64,000 nt of DNA from Ianthella basta (lineage: Eukaryota > Porifera > Demospongiae > Verongiida > Ianthellidae): contig OZ025875.1 of assembly GCA_964019415.1 (NCBI GenBank), positions 248,001 through 312,000 of the forward strand. Direction: 5' to 3'. The position numbers and the translations under genes were made by a program. How positions within the stretch are numbered: position 1 is the stretch's first letter; each line of letters starts with the position of its first letter. Below the pieces are notes generated by a model. That model was not told the DNA's origin. It did no database searches and was given only the letters and a program-made list of their open reading frames with translations. Positions 35,451-49,200 of this stretch are shown here, piece after piece.

Positions 35451-38400
35451 CTATTGTCCTTTGCGGGTGCGTCTAGTCCTGGCGGTGGAGGCTCTGCGCA
35501 TCATTGTCTTCTTGTGCTCGCGAGCGGCCACCAGTTGAGCCCTGTTCAGGCGGTAGTACAGGCCCCCGCGCTCCAGGAGCTCATTGTGCGTGCCTATCTC
35601 TTCAACCCTACCGCACTTGATCACAGCAATCTGGTCGGCGTTCCGGATGGTGGACAGGCGGTGGGCAATCACAATGCTGGTGCGGCCCTCCTGGGCAACA
35701 TCAAGAGCTGTTTGGACTGTCTGTCTCAGAGGAAGGCAGAGATAGGCAGGGAAGGAGGAGGGTTAAAGGCAGGGAAGGAGGAGGGTTAAAGGCAGGGAGG
35801 GAAAGTGCTAGGTGTTACCATGAGTGCACTGAGCAATTCTTACCCTCTCTGCTCTGGCATCCAGAGCGGAAGTGGCTTCATCCAGGAGAAGGATCTTGGG
35901 GTCCCTCACTAGAGCTCGGGCAATGGCAATGCGCTGCTTCTGTCCTCCTGACATATTGACACCATGACCCCCCACATTGGTGTCATAACCCTGGATGGAG
36001 TAACAACAAATATAGGATACTCCTCAGGAAACTTCAGTAAATCCCAAGAGTGAGCTAACCTTTGGCTGGGACATGATAAAGTCATGGATGTTAGCAGCTG
36101 TGGCTGCTGCCTCCATTTCCTCGTCGGAGATCTCCCGAGAGAGGTCCCCATACCGAATGTTGTCTGCAATACTTCCATCAAACAGAACTGGCTCCTGGCT
36201 GACCAGACCAATTTTGGACCTCAGCCATTGTATATTGAGTTCTCGCAGTTCTTTACCATCCACCTCTACGCTGCCACCCTGCTCAAGGGAAGGTTCGTAG
36301 AACCGCTCAATCAGAGACACCACAGTGCTTTTGCCACACCCACTGGGCCCCACTAATGCCAGGGTTTTCCCCTGCTGGACACTGACACTCAGTCCCTTCA
36401 GCACCTCCACTTCCGGTCTTGCCGGGTAGGAGAAGTGGACATCAGACAGCTCTATGTCACCCTGGGCCTGTGCAGGGTGGGAGAGTGTGATGAGGGAGAA
36501 CAGTGAGGTAGGAGGTGTGCTAAAAGGTGCATGTATGGTGTCACCTTATCTGGCCTCTCTCCCTCCTTGGAATAGCTGTCAATTGCAGGTATTCGGTTAA
36601 GGATAGCAAAGATGCGGTTTGCTGCAATCCTGGCCTTGGTGTAGCCGGGGGCAACAGCAAAGAGCTGGCCAATGGAGACTGCACCAAACAGCAAAACTGT
36701 GAACACCCTGCAGGGAGAGGTGATGCTTGCAGGTGTCAATCGCTGTGATAAGGGTTATTTATCACCGAAGTAGGAATGGCTGAATAATTAAGTGGAGAAT
36801 GGATCATAGAAACAATGTAGTAACCTCAAATGGTAACAATCATCATTCGGCGAACAGTGAATAGTAAACACAGAACCATTTGGTGCACAGACCATGTGAT
36901 GTGATGTCCTTACCTGAGGAGGTCAAAGGAGATGGTAAAGAGGTTGCTGTCAGTGCGCTGTATCACCTGGAAGGCACCATAGCGGAAGATGATGGCATAA
37001 CCCATGATGAGAATACCCTGGGAGAAGCCATACAGCAGGCCCACTAGGAACGGAAGAAAGCGGGACCTCCGTCGGATTGCATTGATCCTCTCGCAATATA
37101 GCGTGTAGAAGGTGTGCTCTATTGTGAGACCAGCAACAGTTCTTATGTTGTCAATGGACTCCACAGACACCTTTCCTGCTTCCTCAGCGTCCTTCTTGTT
37201 GCGTTTGTTGAATGCAGCAATCAGCGTGAGCTGGATGGCAGCCGCTACGAACAGGATGGGTGCGTAGCCGAGCAGAATGAGAGCCAGGCTCCATGAGTAG
37301 ATGAATGCCACCAGCAGGGAGAGGAGGAGGGTGACAGTCACTTGGCACAATGTTCCCAGCCGGCTCCCAGTGGCTCCCTGGACCTGAGCTGCATCGCCAG
37401 CCAATCGGGTGGTGAGGGCACCGGTGGAGTTAAATTTGTCGTCGAACCAGCCCATCTCCTGACGCAGCATAGCCTTGAAAGCCCTTTTCCTCAGACGGCC
37501 AGTCAGGATTGTCCCAGAGGTTGTGAAACAGAAGGTCTAACGGGGAAGACATCAAACAGGACATCACCTAACCACAGTTCACTGTGAAGTACTGCATTGC
37601 CAATCTATATTACATGCAGCAGCTCCGCCTCAGGTGCCACCTGTCGACACACGTTATTTGCCCAGCACATGTACGTGGACATGCCCAATGCTGTCTCTAA
37701 ACAATTTCACACCTAACAGCATGAATTCTTGCTATGTCCGAGCTATTCCTGTGAAGTTGTTTGATGTGCACTACGTAGCTCTGTCAGGAACTAGAGGATG
37801 AAGTCCGTCTTAGCAAGGGTGTAGCCAGGGGGGGTTCGGGGGGTTCGGACGAACCCCCCTCCCTCCCTCCTGTGGCCATGAATTAAGTGCATTTAGGTAG
37901 CTAGAAGTCTGGCACACGCGCTAGCTAGCAGACAGTGTCTCGTTTAATGGTAAACGGTTACGTACCAGACCCCACCTGTCCGTTGGTGGCCATTTATTCG
38001 TGTCGTCATATAAGTCATACGGTATGCATCCTTGGTATTAGAACCCCCCTCCTCCCCTCCCAGATTCCTGGCTACACCCTTAATTGTTAGGCAGTGGTCA
38101 CACTAGGAGATAGGCGGAATGCCTTTAAACCAAGGGTTGCTAACCATGTTACTCCAGGAATGCCTTCCAATATTCCTAGCTACCACGAACGGAAGCCATC
38201 CGTCGAAACTGAAGGAGGCTTTCCTCATCTTTAACATGCTTCACATGAGATACAGTGCACAGAGTTGCTTGTCTACACCAGCAATGGACTGTAGTCAGGA
38301 GCCACAAGAAGTATGAACTCTCACCTTGCAGAGGACACCAAAGCCCACAGAGATCCCAACTCCACAGAGGATTACTGACCACTGCCAAATTTCTTCTAAT

Positions 38401-41400
38401 GGATTAGCTTGCAGTAACGCCTACACAGATAGATATGCACATACGTACCTTGTGCACAAACATGTGATGAAGGATAGACTGACGTTGGAGTTGGTGATAT
38501 CCATGGCAACACATACTAAATAGTCTGTAGTAGCCCAATGCAGACCTAATCTAAATTCTAGCATAGCAGTTGGTGTGGTATTAAAACAAGGCCAGTTCCA
38601 CAGACTCCCTTCTTAGCTGTCAGTGCTCACTCTTAGGATCTCTCCAATAATGATGGCAAACACTGGGAAAGTGGCTCCCTCCAACAAGCTTCCCAGGGCC
38701 CCTAGAAGGAGCAGCCACCACTCCTTGGCATTCAATCTCATCACTCTCCAAAGAGAAACCTTTGGAATGGTGGCATCGTACTCCTTCATCTGACAAGGGA
38801 AGGAAGATGTACAAGGATTGATGCTAGCTCAACACCACAGTGAGAGTACATACACACTCTGGAGCTCACCTCCCCTGCATGAGGTGTGTCCTCTTCATCT
38901 GGTTCTTCAATTGTTTGCGGTACACCCATACTTCCAAGCCGAGTCAGCTGACGAACAAGGGATGGCTTGGTGCGTGCACTTGATGTTCTCCTTACTACGG
39001 TCTTTGACTCAAGCCTAGACAGCCTGTACTCAACCATAGTCTTCTCATCAAATATTTCACGCTGTCCATCAGTTTGTGACGTCACAAGGTCACAGTACAG
39101 GCCCTTCCGTGCCATCAGAGTGTCGTGAGTGCCAGACTCTGCCACATGACCTCCACTCAGGACAGCAATGGTGTCAGCATTCCGGATGGTGGACAACCGG
39201 TGGGCAATCACAATGGTCGTACGACCCTGACGAGCCTGGCATGAGATGATGACTAATGTGATGTCACAAGTGAACACGTTAACAGCACACAGCCGGTCAA
39301 CCTACCTTGTCCAGTGCATCTTGCACAATTCCTTCACTTTCTGCATCCAGAGCAGAAGTGGCTTCATCCAGAAGAAGGATCTTGGGGTCCCTCACGAGAG
39401 CTCGGGCAATGGCAATGCGCTGCTTCTGTCCTCCAGACATCTGGGCTCCACTTCCGCCTGCTAGAGTCTCGTAATTGTCTGGCAGAGACATGATGAAGTT
39501 ATGGGCGTTGGCTGCCTTGGCTGCCGCCTCAATCTCCTCTCGGGTCACACCCTCTCTTCCGTAGCGGATGTTCTCTGCAATGGTGGTGGCAAACAGGACT
39601 GGCTCCTGACTGACAATGCCAATGTTCTTACGCAGCCACTTCAGGTTCAGTTCACGGAGGTCCTTCCCATCCAAGAGGACACTCCCCTCATCCACGTCAT
39701 AGAACCGCTGGATCAGCTGAACAGTGGTACTCTTGCCACTCCCACTGGGACCAACTAATGCCAGGGTTTTACCCACATTAGCCTCCACTGAGAAGTTATC
39801 CATGACAACAGTGTCTGGCCTGGTTGGGTAGGTAAAGGTGACGTTTTTGAATTCCACCTTGCCTTCAATGTGATTGGGGATGACCCCTTCATCAGATGAA
39901 ATATCAATGGGTGGGACCTGCAGGAATAACACAACCCAGAAGTGCAAATGATGTGTGTAGTTACGAAGCAGGCCCATGCTTAGCCTAGCCCCACCCACCC
40001 TGTGGATGGTCTCGTAAATGAACTCCATAGCACCTGCTGCGACACCCAACTCCTCCAGACTTGGACCAGCCTGGCCGAGCGAGAAGGCGCCAATCATCAC
40101 AGCAAAGAACACCTTCAGGGAGAGAGAGGGGGGGATTGCTCAAACAACCCAAAGCACTGCAGTGGACCACTCATTGCAACTTACAGTGAGAACTTGTCCA
40201 GGGGCAGTGAAGTCTCGATCAATGAGATATGCCCCGAACCTACAACAGGTGAAGTCCTTCCATTAGTGCATGTATGCTACCGGCCATAGCACACTGCAAT
40301 ACAGTGCTAGCTTGGCTAAATGTAAGAACTGTTGCCATATTTGTAGAATAGAGCCCAGGCATTCTGACCTGACCCCTATAGAATCTGATACAAAATGAAG
40401 TGATCCCTAGCCATATTTCATATATAAATAACAACATGTCTGCCATAGAGATTTGCAGGTGCATCTGTTGCTAGAAGGCGCTAGCTTTGTCTCTTTTGCT
40501 CTTGTTTCTGCATTCTGCAGACGTCAACTGAAACATTAGCAAGCGTGTATCTGTCGTGGACAGTGCTCTGTAGCCAGAACTCCAAGTTGCCATGGATTAC
40601 TCTGCGATTGATTCAAAATTTGAACCCGCCACTCAGCTGTCAGAGAGACCATACTTTGTGCAGATTTGAGACCTGGCCTCCATTTAGGAACAGCCTTACA
40701 GACCCCCAACTTCTACTTAAGTGAGACTACCTAAGTATTTTAGCCTGGCTTCCTACCAGACGGATGGGGCTCTTATGCAGACGTGTTGGAATGTTGAGTT
40801 GCATGTCATCTGCAGCTGCAAACATATTTTCAGTGCACACTCACGTCAGCGCTGCAGCATACACTGTGAAGATGATGACATAGATGAGTCCATTCATCAC
40901 TCCAGTGATGGCTCCCTTCGTGACTCCCAATATCTTGGCATCAGCCAGTTTCCCCTTGTATCTGTTGTACTCCTTCTGTTCCCCCCCAAAGGCCACAACA
41001 GTCCTGATGGAGCCCAACACCTCCTCAGCCACAGCACCTGCCTTGGCATACTGCACCTGCTCTCGGTTAAAGAAGACTGACAGCAACTGTGCATGTTAGC
41101 ATGGTGTTGCATTTGAGAGGAATTGAGAGATCAATTGAGTTAGACAAAGTGGACAAGACTATGGTAGGTAGATGGTTTAGCGTGAACCCCAGCATGCTTT
41201 TCAGCCCATACCCACCTTGGTGAAAATCAGGGATGCTCCTACCAGGAACGGAGCACAGCCCACCATGAAGAGGGTCAGGCGCCATTCAAGCACAAAGCCA
41301 ACAACGTAGGCAAAAAGAAAGTTGCATACCAACTGAATTGAGATGCCGAGCTTGTCACCAATTCCATCCTGCACTTTGATCAGGTCACTGCAGGAGGGGA

Positions 41401-44181
41401 GGAAGGGCAGCACGGCACAGTGAGCAGGGGCTGCAGGACTGGACCAAGGTTACAAGTGCAAGGGCATGTCCAAGGGACTCACTCCACAAGCCTTGAGTTC
41501 AGCTCTCCAGCTTTGTTCTCATCAAACCAGGCCACATTCTGTCGCAGGATGGAGCGGTAGAACCTCTTCCTGATGCAGTGAGTCTGCCTTGTTGCCGCAA
41601 GGGAGAAGGTGGAGACCTGGATGAAGCCCAGAACAAAGCCTCCAACTCCGAGTCCCACAAACCCAAGGACCAGGATGTCCACCATGTTTGTGAAGTCCGC
41701 ATTGTTGAGGCACTGAAAGCTGAGTATAGTAGAAGCAGTGCCAGAGGCAGCGGCAATTTGTGCTTCAATCAAGCTGCAGTTCAGTTGAGAGTCAGACACA
41801 ACGTTGCCAACAGTTGTGTTGTAGATCACAGTTGCAATGTCTCCTGTGATGTTTCTGTAAGCAAACACGTTGATCAGCTCCCCCAGGACCAGCATGGAGC
41901 CTGGCAGGACGAAGCCATGCAGGACTGCAGCAATGGTGCCAATGGACATCAGCAGCCAGTCAAAGCAGGTGGCAAAGCTGAACTGTAAGAGGGGGGGGGG
42001 GGGGGGGCAACACAAGAGGACAGCCAGGTTAATTGACACATTGCTGAAATTTGAGCACAGATAATGTTGATCCTGTTCACACTATTCCACGCACAGCCAT
42101 TAGTGTGTGTACACTGCCACTGAAGGGATTGCTAAAGTACTACATGGCCTAATACATTGGACCAATTGAAACCAGCCAACAGCAAATGGTGAGCACGTGG
42201 CCAACGTGATCAGGTCCTCCAATACGCATACTGTATGGTTTCTCCAGCTTCCTCTACAGATCACACAATTGAGGTCATGTTTCAAGTCACCAGCCACTTA
42301 ACTTCCCTGGCATTTCTATTTCAAAGATAGCTGATCAATGGAGTTGTCACATACCCCAGTTCTTGTTCCTGCTGGGAATGCTGACTTGCCTTCTCACGCA
42401 CATGCCATTGCAACACAACAAAAGATAACCCTGGCCAACCCACTGACGACTGAATTAACTCTACCTTGACCAACCCACTGACGACTGAACTAACCCAACC
42501 CTGGCCAACCCACTGACGACTGAATTAACCCTACCCTGGCCAACCCACTGACGACTGAATTAACTCTACCTTGACCAACCCACTGACGACTGAACTAACC
42601 CTACCTTGACCAACCCACTGACGACTGAATTAACCCTACCCTGGCCAACCCACTGACGACTGAATTAACCCTACCCTGGCCAACCCACTGACGACTGAAT
42701 TAACCCTACCCTGGCCAACCCACTGACGACTGAATTAACCCTACCCTGGCCAACCCACTGACGACTGAATTAACCCTACCTTGACCAACCCACTGACGAC
42801 TGAATTAACCCTACCCTGGGCAACCCACTGACGACTGAATTAACCCTACCCTGGCCAACCCACTGACGACTGAATTAACTCTACCTTGACCAACCCACTG
42901 ACGACTGAACTAACCCTACCTTGACCAACCCACTGACGACTGAACTAACCCAACCCTGGCCACAATCACTGACGACTGAACTAACCCTACCTTGACCAAC
43001 CCACTGACGACTAAACTAACCCTACCTTGACCAACCCCCTGACGACTGAACTAACCCAACCCTGGCCACAATTACTGAATAATACAGTTACTTAAGAGGG
43101 ATGCCCATAAACCACTACTTGCTCTGTTTCTTTTAGTCCACAGCTGATCACGACAAAGGCCACATGACTATCTGCTCCATTTATCACTTGGCCATATACC
43201 CTCTTGATCATCTCACATGGTGGTCTCATCTAGCGGACACACACATGCAACATGCAACATGTGACATGGGTTTCTACACCAAGATATATACTATAGTATT
43301 GTTGCAGGCTAGGCGCGTGAAGAGAGTGGACATCTCAATAGCTCATACTGGTCATTGTCTCCACGTCACTCACTCAGTGACGGCCAGTGGTTGACTACGA
43401 CACACACACACACAGTATGTGATGCGAGGGAAGTGAAGCCAGGATCAAAGTTGAAGCCATGCCAGCAGTGCACGACACTTCAACGAACCTGCACGACTGT
43501 TTACATTCTAGCCATACTCTATGCATTAGATTTTCTTCACTGCATGTGGAAGATCCTGGAAGGCCAGTCAGGGACTGGAGATTAGCAGTGCTGTTCTAAT
43601 TCCCAATACTTTGGCTAGAAAAGAGATCCCTCTAAATTGCTGCGCAGACGAAGGGTCTGCAACATTGCCTTCTGCAACTCTGTCACAATAAGCTCCTGTC
43701 CCTCTACGAGTGGTTAGCTGTTCTCCCTCCACGTATATTAATTGCAAAAGTTACTTACACAGTGCAACACTGCATCCCCCCACCTACCAGACGTAGCACC
43801 GCCGGGCGTCTGCTGGTCTTCTCCGCCTGTGTCGGCGTGCTGAGAAAGGAATCTTCCCCAACCGAAGTGCTACTGCAGAGGGAGCAAGGGAACGGTTGTC
43901 TTTATTACTTCTGCTGTGTATATCGTCTATTAAAGCGCTAATCTTGGCCATATCAGGTGACAGCGCAACGCGCGGCTGCAATGTAGCGACATTGCGCGGC
44001 AGCGCTAAAGACAACCTTACTCTTCATCTGATGGCGATCTTGATTCCTCCTCCTCTACCGCTGCACCTCCAGGTCCAGCAGACGTACGATTGTCGTCGTC
44101 GCCACCAGGGTACTCATCCTCGAACTTGATACTCGCTTCAGCAATCACGTCTTGTTCCGCACTCACACTTTCTAGCTCCAT
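35451..44181 (-). CDS. ABCB-type full transporter (P-glycoprotein-like), copy A
   Basis: Sixteen exons: 44181-44021, 43839-43788, 41982-41483, 41387-41216, 41086-40845, 40239-40185, 40112-39999, 39917-39306, 39235-38870, 38789-38631, 38420-38325, 37536-36914, 36707-36545, 36467-36060, 35990-35844, 35720-35451; 1379 aa. The architecture TMD1-NBD1-TMD2-NBD2 is that of ATP-driven lipid, drug or bile-salt exporters in the plasma membrane. NBD1 has GPSGSGKST (about residue 488), [19 protein letters not shown] and [12 protein letters not shown]2 has GPSGCGKST (about 1145), MSGGQKQR and [11 protein letters not shown]. Walker motifs and catalytic Glu are intact in both, so ATPase activity is expected. 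The first extracellular loop has several N-glycosylation sequons. Unlike copies B and C, both X-loops are altered (LAGGSGAQ and VGGHGVN), and the C-terminus is longer and basic. The substrate cannot be told. Confidence 0.93.
37815..38081. mobile_element. MITE-like non-autonomous DNA element in ABCB-A intron 11
   Basis: A 267-bp segment is bounded by perfect 15-bp terminal inverted repeats, AAGGGTGTAGCCAGG at 37815-37829 and its complement at 38067-38081. Just inside, G-rich GGGGGTTCGG and C-rich GAACCCCCCT stretches also appear inverted. No ORF is present. No certain target-site duplication is visible. Inverted-repeat structure and size fit a MITE. Confidence 0.75.
42428..43078. repeat. 35-bp minisatellite in ABCB-A intron 2
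   Basis: About 18 copies of a 35-bp unit (core CCAACCCACTGACGACTGAA) occupy a third of the 1.8-kb second intron. The rest of that intron (41983-42427 and 43079-43787) shows no coding or recognisable element except the poly-C run near 41992. Confidence 0.93.
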
Positions 44182-46235
44182 CGGCACGCGTGAGCCTGCG
44201 AAAGCGCTAGATCTAGCTCCCTAGCTACGAGGGAAAGTGACCCGCTATTCAGTGACACATGGTATATAGTAGCAACGCCCTTGCATGTGCAAAGGAAGCC
44301 ACGCAAGGCAGGAAGTCCTCCTTTCCCGGGCCTAGCTGCTCAAAGTGGTAGCTAGTCGATTCACCCCTAAATCCTGTGAACATGACTGGATGCAAAGGTG
44401 ACAGGGCCGGTCAGCAGGTTGTCACAGAGGTGACGGGGGCCAGTCTGCAGGTTGTCACAGAGGTGACGGGGGCCAGTCTGCAGGTTGTCACAGAGGTGAC
44501 GGGGTCGGTCTGCAGGTCGTCACAGAGGTGACGGGGGGCCAGTCTGCAGGTTGTCACAGAGGTGACGGGGGCCAGTCTGCAGGTCGTCACAGAGGTGACG
44601 GGGGCCAGTCTGCAGGTCGTCACAGAGGTGACGGGGTCGGTCTGCAGGTCGTCACAGAGGTGACGGGGGGCCAGTCTGCAGGTTGTCACAGAGGTGACGG
44701 GGGCCAGTCTGCAGGTTGTCACAGAGGTGACGGGGTCGGTCTGCAGGTCGTCACAGAGGTGACGGGGGGCCAGTCTGCAGGTTGTCACAGAGGTGACGGG
44801 GGCCAGTCTGCAGGTTGTCACAGAGGTGACGGGGGCCAGTCTGCAGGTTGTCACAGAGGTGACGGGGGCCAGTCTGCAGGTTGTCACAGAGGTGACGGGG
44901 GCCAGTCTGCAGGTTGTCACAGAGGTGACGGGGGTGGTCTGCAGGTTGTCACAGAGGTGATGGGGCTGGTCTGCAGGTTGTCACAGAGGTGACGGGGGCC
45001 GGTCTGCAGGTTGTCACAGAGGTGACGGGGGCCGGTTTGCAGGTTGTCACAGAGGTGACAGGGCCGGTCAGCAGGTTGTCACAGAGGTGACGGGGGCCAG
45101 TCTGCAGGTTGTCACAGAGGTGACGGGGTCAGTCTGCAGGTCGTCACAGAGGTGACGGGGGGCCAGTCTGCAGGTTGTCACAAAGTCAGGTACTTATACA
45201 GTAGATATGATCCAGAGCACGGCTTGATACGACCCTAGCTTGTACCAACTGTAATGAGCTAAACACAACACTGCATGGCATTGGAGGGCAGGGATTAATC
45301 TCAGCCTTAGGCCAGCATGTGTGTAGCTATTGCTGGATACACAGTGGTGTTGCTGGTCAAACTGCATCATGCAGGATTTATTGACATCTTCAGCACAACT
45401 AGTTTGGCTCAGCTTTGATGTTATAAGGCTGAGCTGCATTACATGTATGGCTTTGGATGTGTTTGCACACAATTCATGTATTCCCATGTGCCATGACCAC
45501 CTGAGCCTACAGTAATATGAACTAAGGCTTAGTTGTTCAGGCCTCCTTGTATCGAGGACCCAATTTGCTCTGCACTTGAATAAAGTATTTGAAAAATTCC
45601 ATCCCATGATGTGTGGTGACAATTGACAGCAGATGCAAGTCTACTTTGATTGGGTGCAGAGTACAACTGTCAATCGGGACTAGACGCCTGAAATGACTGT
45701 ACAGCAACTTCACACACAATCTTGCAATCATGTCCCAACTAACTGCGGGCACTGGTTACCTAGGATACGGACTATGGCAATCATATAAAGTAGTTGCGTA
45801 GAGTTTTGGATTGTAACCTAGGCAACAACTAGTCTCAAGCTTACATATATAGCCGACCGCCATTTTGCTGACTCCACCTCCCCAACAGACCAGGCAGTGA
45901 CCATATACCCACACGGCGTTTGAGAGCTGATTGGACAGTATATAAAGTTTCTTCAGTTTGCATAACTGATTGACACAACAATTGATTATAATTATTATGC
46001 AATGACCAAAATGTCTATCATGGAAAGGCAGTCTAAAGTGTGAACAAAAGGTCTTGAGCCAACTACTGAGCAATACACAGACACAAAGCATGTGAGTGCA
46101 GCCAGTTGTATATATAGTGAGAGCTAAGAATACACAGAGAGCTGCAATACAAATCAAGTACAGAGGATTAATTTAATGTCAATCTAAATATGGCTGCTAT
46201 ATAAGTGTCTACAAACGGCTCCTTTCTGCACTGCC
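44182..46235. other. intergenic region between ABCB-A and ABCB-B
   Basis: It holds the promoter of copy A (44182-44390) and the 33-bp satellite (separate entry). The stretch 45190-46235 contains no exon I can support. ORFs here are short, lack splice context and show no family similarity. The downstream part must hold the 3' UTR of copy B. Confidence 0.65.
44398..45182. repeat. 33-bp minisatellite with hairpin-capable unit
   Basis: About 24 copies of a 32-34-bp unit with core GGTTGTCACAGAGGTGACGG. Each carries the inverted repeat GTCAC-AGAG-GTGAC. Three variant types (GGCCAGTCTGCA, GTCGGTCTGCA, GGGCCAGTCTGCA endings) recur in ordered groups, indicating higher-order duplication. ORFs on both strands here are repeat artefacts. 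Confidence 0.95.
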
Positions 46236-49200
46236 CTACATTGCCCCCTTTCTGAAGAGCTGTGCCCTGTTCAGTCGGTAGTACACTCCCTTCTTCTGGA
46301 GGAGCTCACCGTGTGTGCCTATCTCTGCCACCACACCACCCTTGATCACAGCAATCTGGTCAGCATTCTGGATGGTGGACAGACGGTGGGCAATCACAAT
46401 ACTGGTGCGGCCCTCCTGGGCACGGTCCAGAGCCTCTTGGACAACCTGAGAGTGAAGGACAGGACAGTGGAAGGTCACACAGCCACACCTGCACTGCAAT
46501 GAGGGGGAGGGAGAGAGCCATACCTTCTCACTCTCTGCGTCCAGAGCAGAAGTGGCTTCATCCAGGAGAAGGATCTTGGGGTCCCTCACGAGAGCTCGGG
46601 CAATGGCAATGCGCTGCTTCTGTCCTCCAGACATCTGGGTGCCTCTGGACCCAACATTGGTGTCATAACCCTGGAAGAAGCAAATGACAAAAGACAAACA
46701 TAGGATACTCTTCAGGAAACTTCAGTAAATCCCAAGAGTGAGCTAACCTTTGGCTGGGACATGATAAAGTCATGGATGTTAGCAGCTGTGGCTGCTGCCT
46801 CCACTTCCTCGTCAGAGATCTCCCGAGAGAGGTCCCCATACCGAATGTTGTCTGCAATACTTCCATCAAACAGAACTGGCTCCTGGCTGACCAGACCAAT
46901 CTTGGACCTCAGCCACTTCACGTTGAGTTCTCGCAGTTCCCTACTGTCCAGCTCTATCTTACCTCCCTCCTCAAGGGAAGGATCGTAGAACCGCTCAATC
47001 AGAGACACCACAGTGCTTTTGCCACACCCACTGGGCCCCACTAATGCCAGGGTTTTCCCCTGCTGGACATTAACACTCAGTCCCTTCAGCACCTCCACTT
47101 CCGGTCTTGCCGGGTAGGTGAAGTGGACCTTGGAGAGCTCAACCTCACCTAGGGCCTGTGCAGGGTGGAAGAGTGTGGTGAGGGAGAAAAGTGGGGTGAG
47201 GGGTGTGTGTGTGTGTGTGCAGTCAGTTGGAAATTCACTGGAGGTTGCAAGAGCACTATAAAATGCACCATGCATGTGTGTGGCATCACCTTCTCTGGCC
47301 TCTCTCCTTCCTCTGAGTAGCTGTCTATTGCTGGGATTCGATTAAGGAGAGCAAAGATCCGGTTTGCAGAGACACGGGCCTTGGCATAGTTTGGAGCAAA
47401 AGCGCCAGCCTGTCCGGCTGCCACTGCTCCAAAGATCAGAGCATTGAACACCCTACATCAACAGACAGACGGACTGAAACACACAAGAAACTATACACGG
47501 CCTCCACTGTCACAAGTATACACAGCTCACTTGAAGATGTCATAGAACGGTGCAAAGAGGACACTGGTGGTGGGCTGGGTGACCTGGAAGGCACCATAGC
47601 GGAACACAAGGGCATAGCCAAAGATGAGGATGCCTTGTGAGAACCCATACAGGAGACCAGCCAGTAGAGGAGCGGGGAGAGAGCGCCTGTGGATCCTGTC
47701 CACCTGTTCCGAGTACAGCTCAAAGAAGGTATCCTCCCTGTTGAGTCCAGCCACTGTCCTGATGTTCTCCATGGACTCCACAGCAATCTTGCCTGCTTCT
47801 TCAAGGTCCTTCTTGTTGCGTTTGGTGAAACCAGTCACCGTTTTGATCTGTAGGGCTCCAGCAAGCATCACTATCGGCACAAAAGCGATGATGATGAAGG
47901 TGAGGCTCCACGAAAAGGCAAAGGCAATGGCAAGTGAGAGGAGTAGGCTGAAGATCACTTGGATCAGCACACCAAGCCGGCTCCCAGTGGCTCCCTGGAC
48001 CTGGGCTGTATCGCCGGCCAATCGGGTGGTGAGGGCACCGGTGGAGTTAAACTTGTCATCAAACCAGCCCATCTCCTGACGCAGCATAGCCTTGAAGGAT
48101 CTGTCCCTCAGACGAGCAGTGAGGTACTCACCAGATAATGTAAAGCAGAAGGTCTGCAAAAAGGGAGGAAAAGCACAGTGTCACATGTTGGACAGCGGAA
48201 GATGCAGGAGCATTGCAAGTGAACCTTGAGAAAGATCCCTACGGCACTGATTATCCCAAATCCAGCAAGGATACCTGTCCACAGTCCGACTTCACCCAAT
48301 GGGTTGGAAGACGCAAACACCTGCAGCAGTGCAGCACACCACTGTCAGTGCAGGCACAGAACGGCACCTCTGGCAACACCAGCAATAGTGCATGTAACAA
48401 CTTACCCTCAATATCTCCCCAAAGAATATGGCAAAGAGCGGGAATGCTGACCCTTCAATGAGACTCCCCAGGATACCCAGCAAGATGTACGGCCATTCTC
48501 TTGCATTCATCTTCATCAGCTCCACCATGCCAACCTCCTTCAAGCTCTTGTCATACTCCTCCATCTGAAGGGAGGCGAGGGGAGGGAGACAGAGGCCACA
48601 ACACATTACAGCTAACACTGCCGGACTACCGAAAACATGTACACTGACAAGTACATAAGTAACAGGGTGACAGTCAGTGTGGGTGACATGGCGTCACAGC
48701 ATAAAATGATGTGGAGATACGGTATAAGGTGATGTAGTGTGACGTGCATAATGAGCTTCACGATTTGATCCTTGTCAGCTCCATTCATGCATAAACGGCA
48801 AATGTTAAACATGATCTGGCATACAAGAGTGCCCCCAGGACCACACAACCCTCGTACCTCCTTCTCACTCAAGTCCTTCTTTGGTGCCACTGTCTCTTCT
48901 TCCTTCCCGTCAGCAATGTCACTCTTCCTCGACATCTGACGCTCAAAATGGCTCAGTTTCGATGCCTGTCGCTCTAATTCTGGAACCCCTTGCTGTGAGC
49001 CTGATTCAGAAACAAAATGTGATCTCTTGGTTGGTGTGGTTGCAAACAGTTCCAACTCCTCCTCCAGGGTTCCAGTGACCTGTGAGGTCACAAGGTCAAA
49101 GTACAGCCCCTCCCGTGCCATCAGAGTCTCGTGTTTTCCAGACTCTGCCACTTGACCTTCACTCAGGACAGCAATGGTGTCAGCATTCCGGATGGTGGAC

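Noticed and set aside
44411-44992. Repeat ORFs of about 150-170 aa on both strands
   Set aside because: They come from the 33-bp intergenic satellite.
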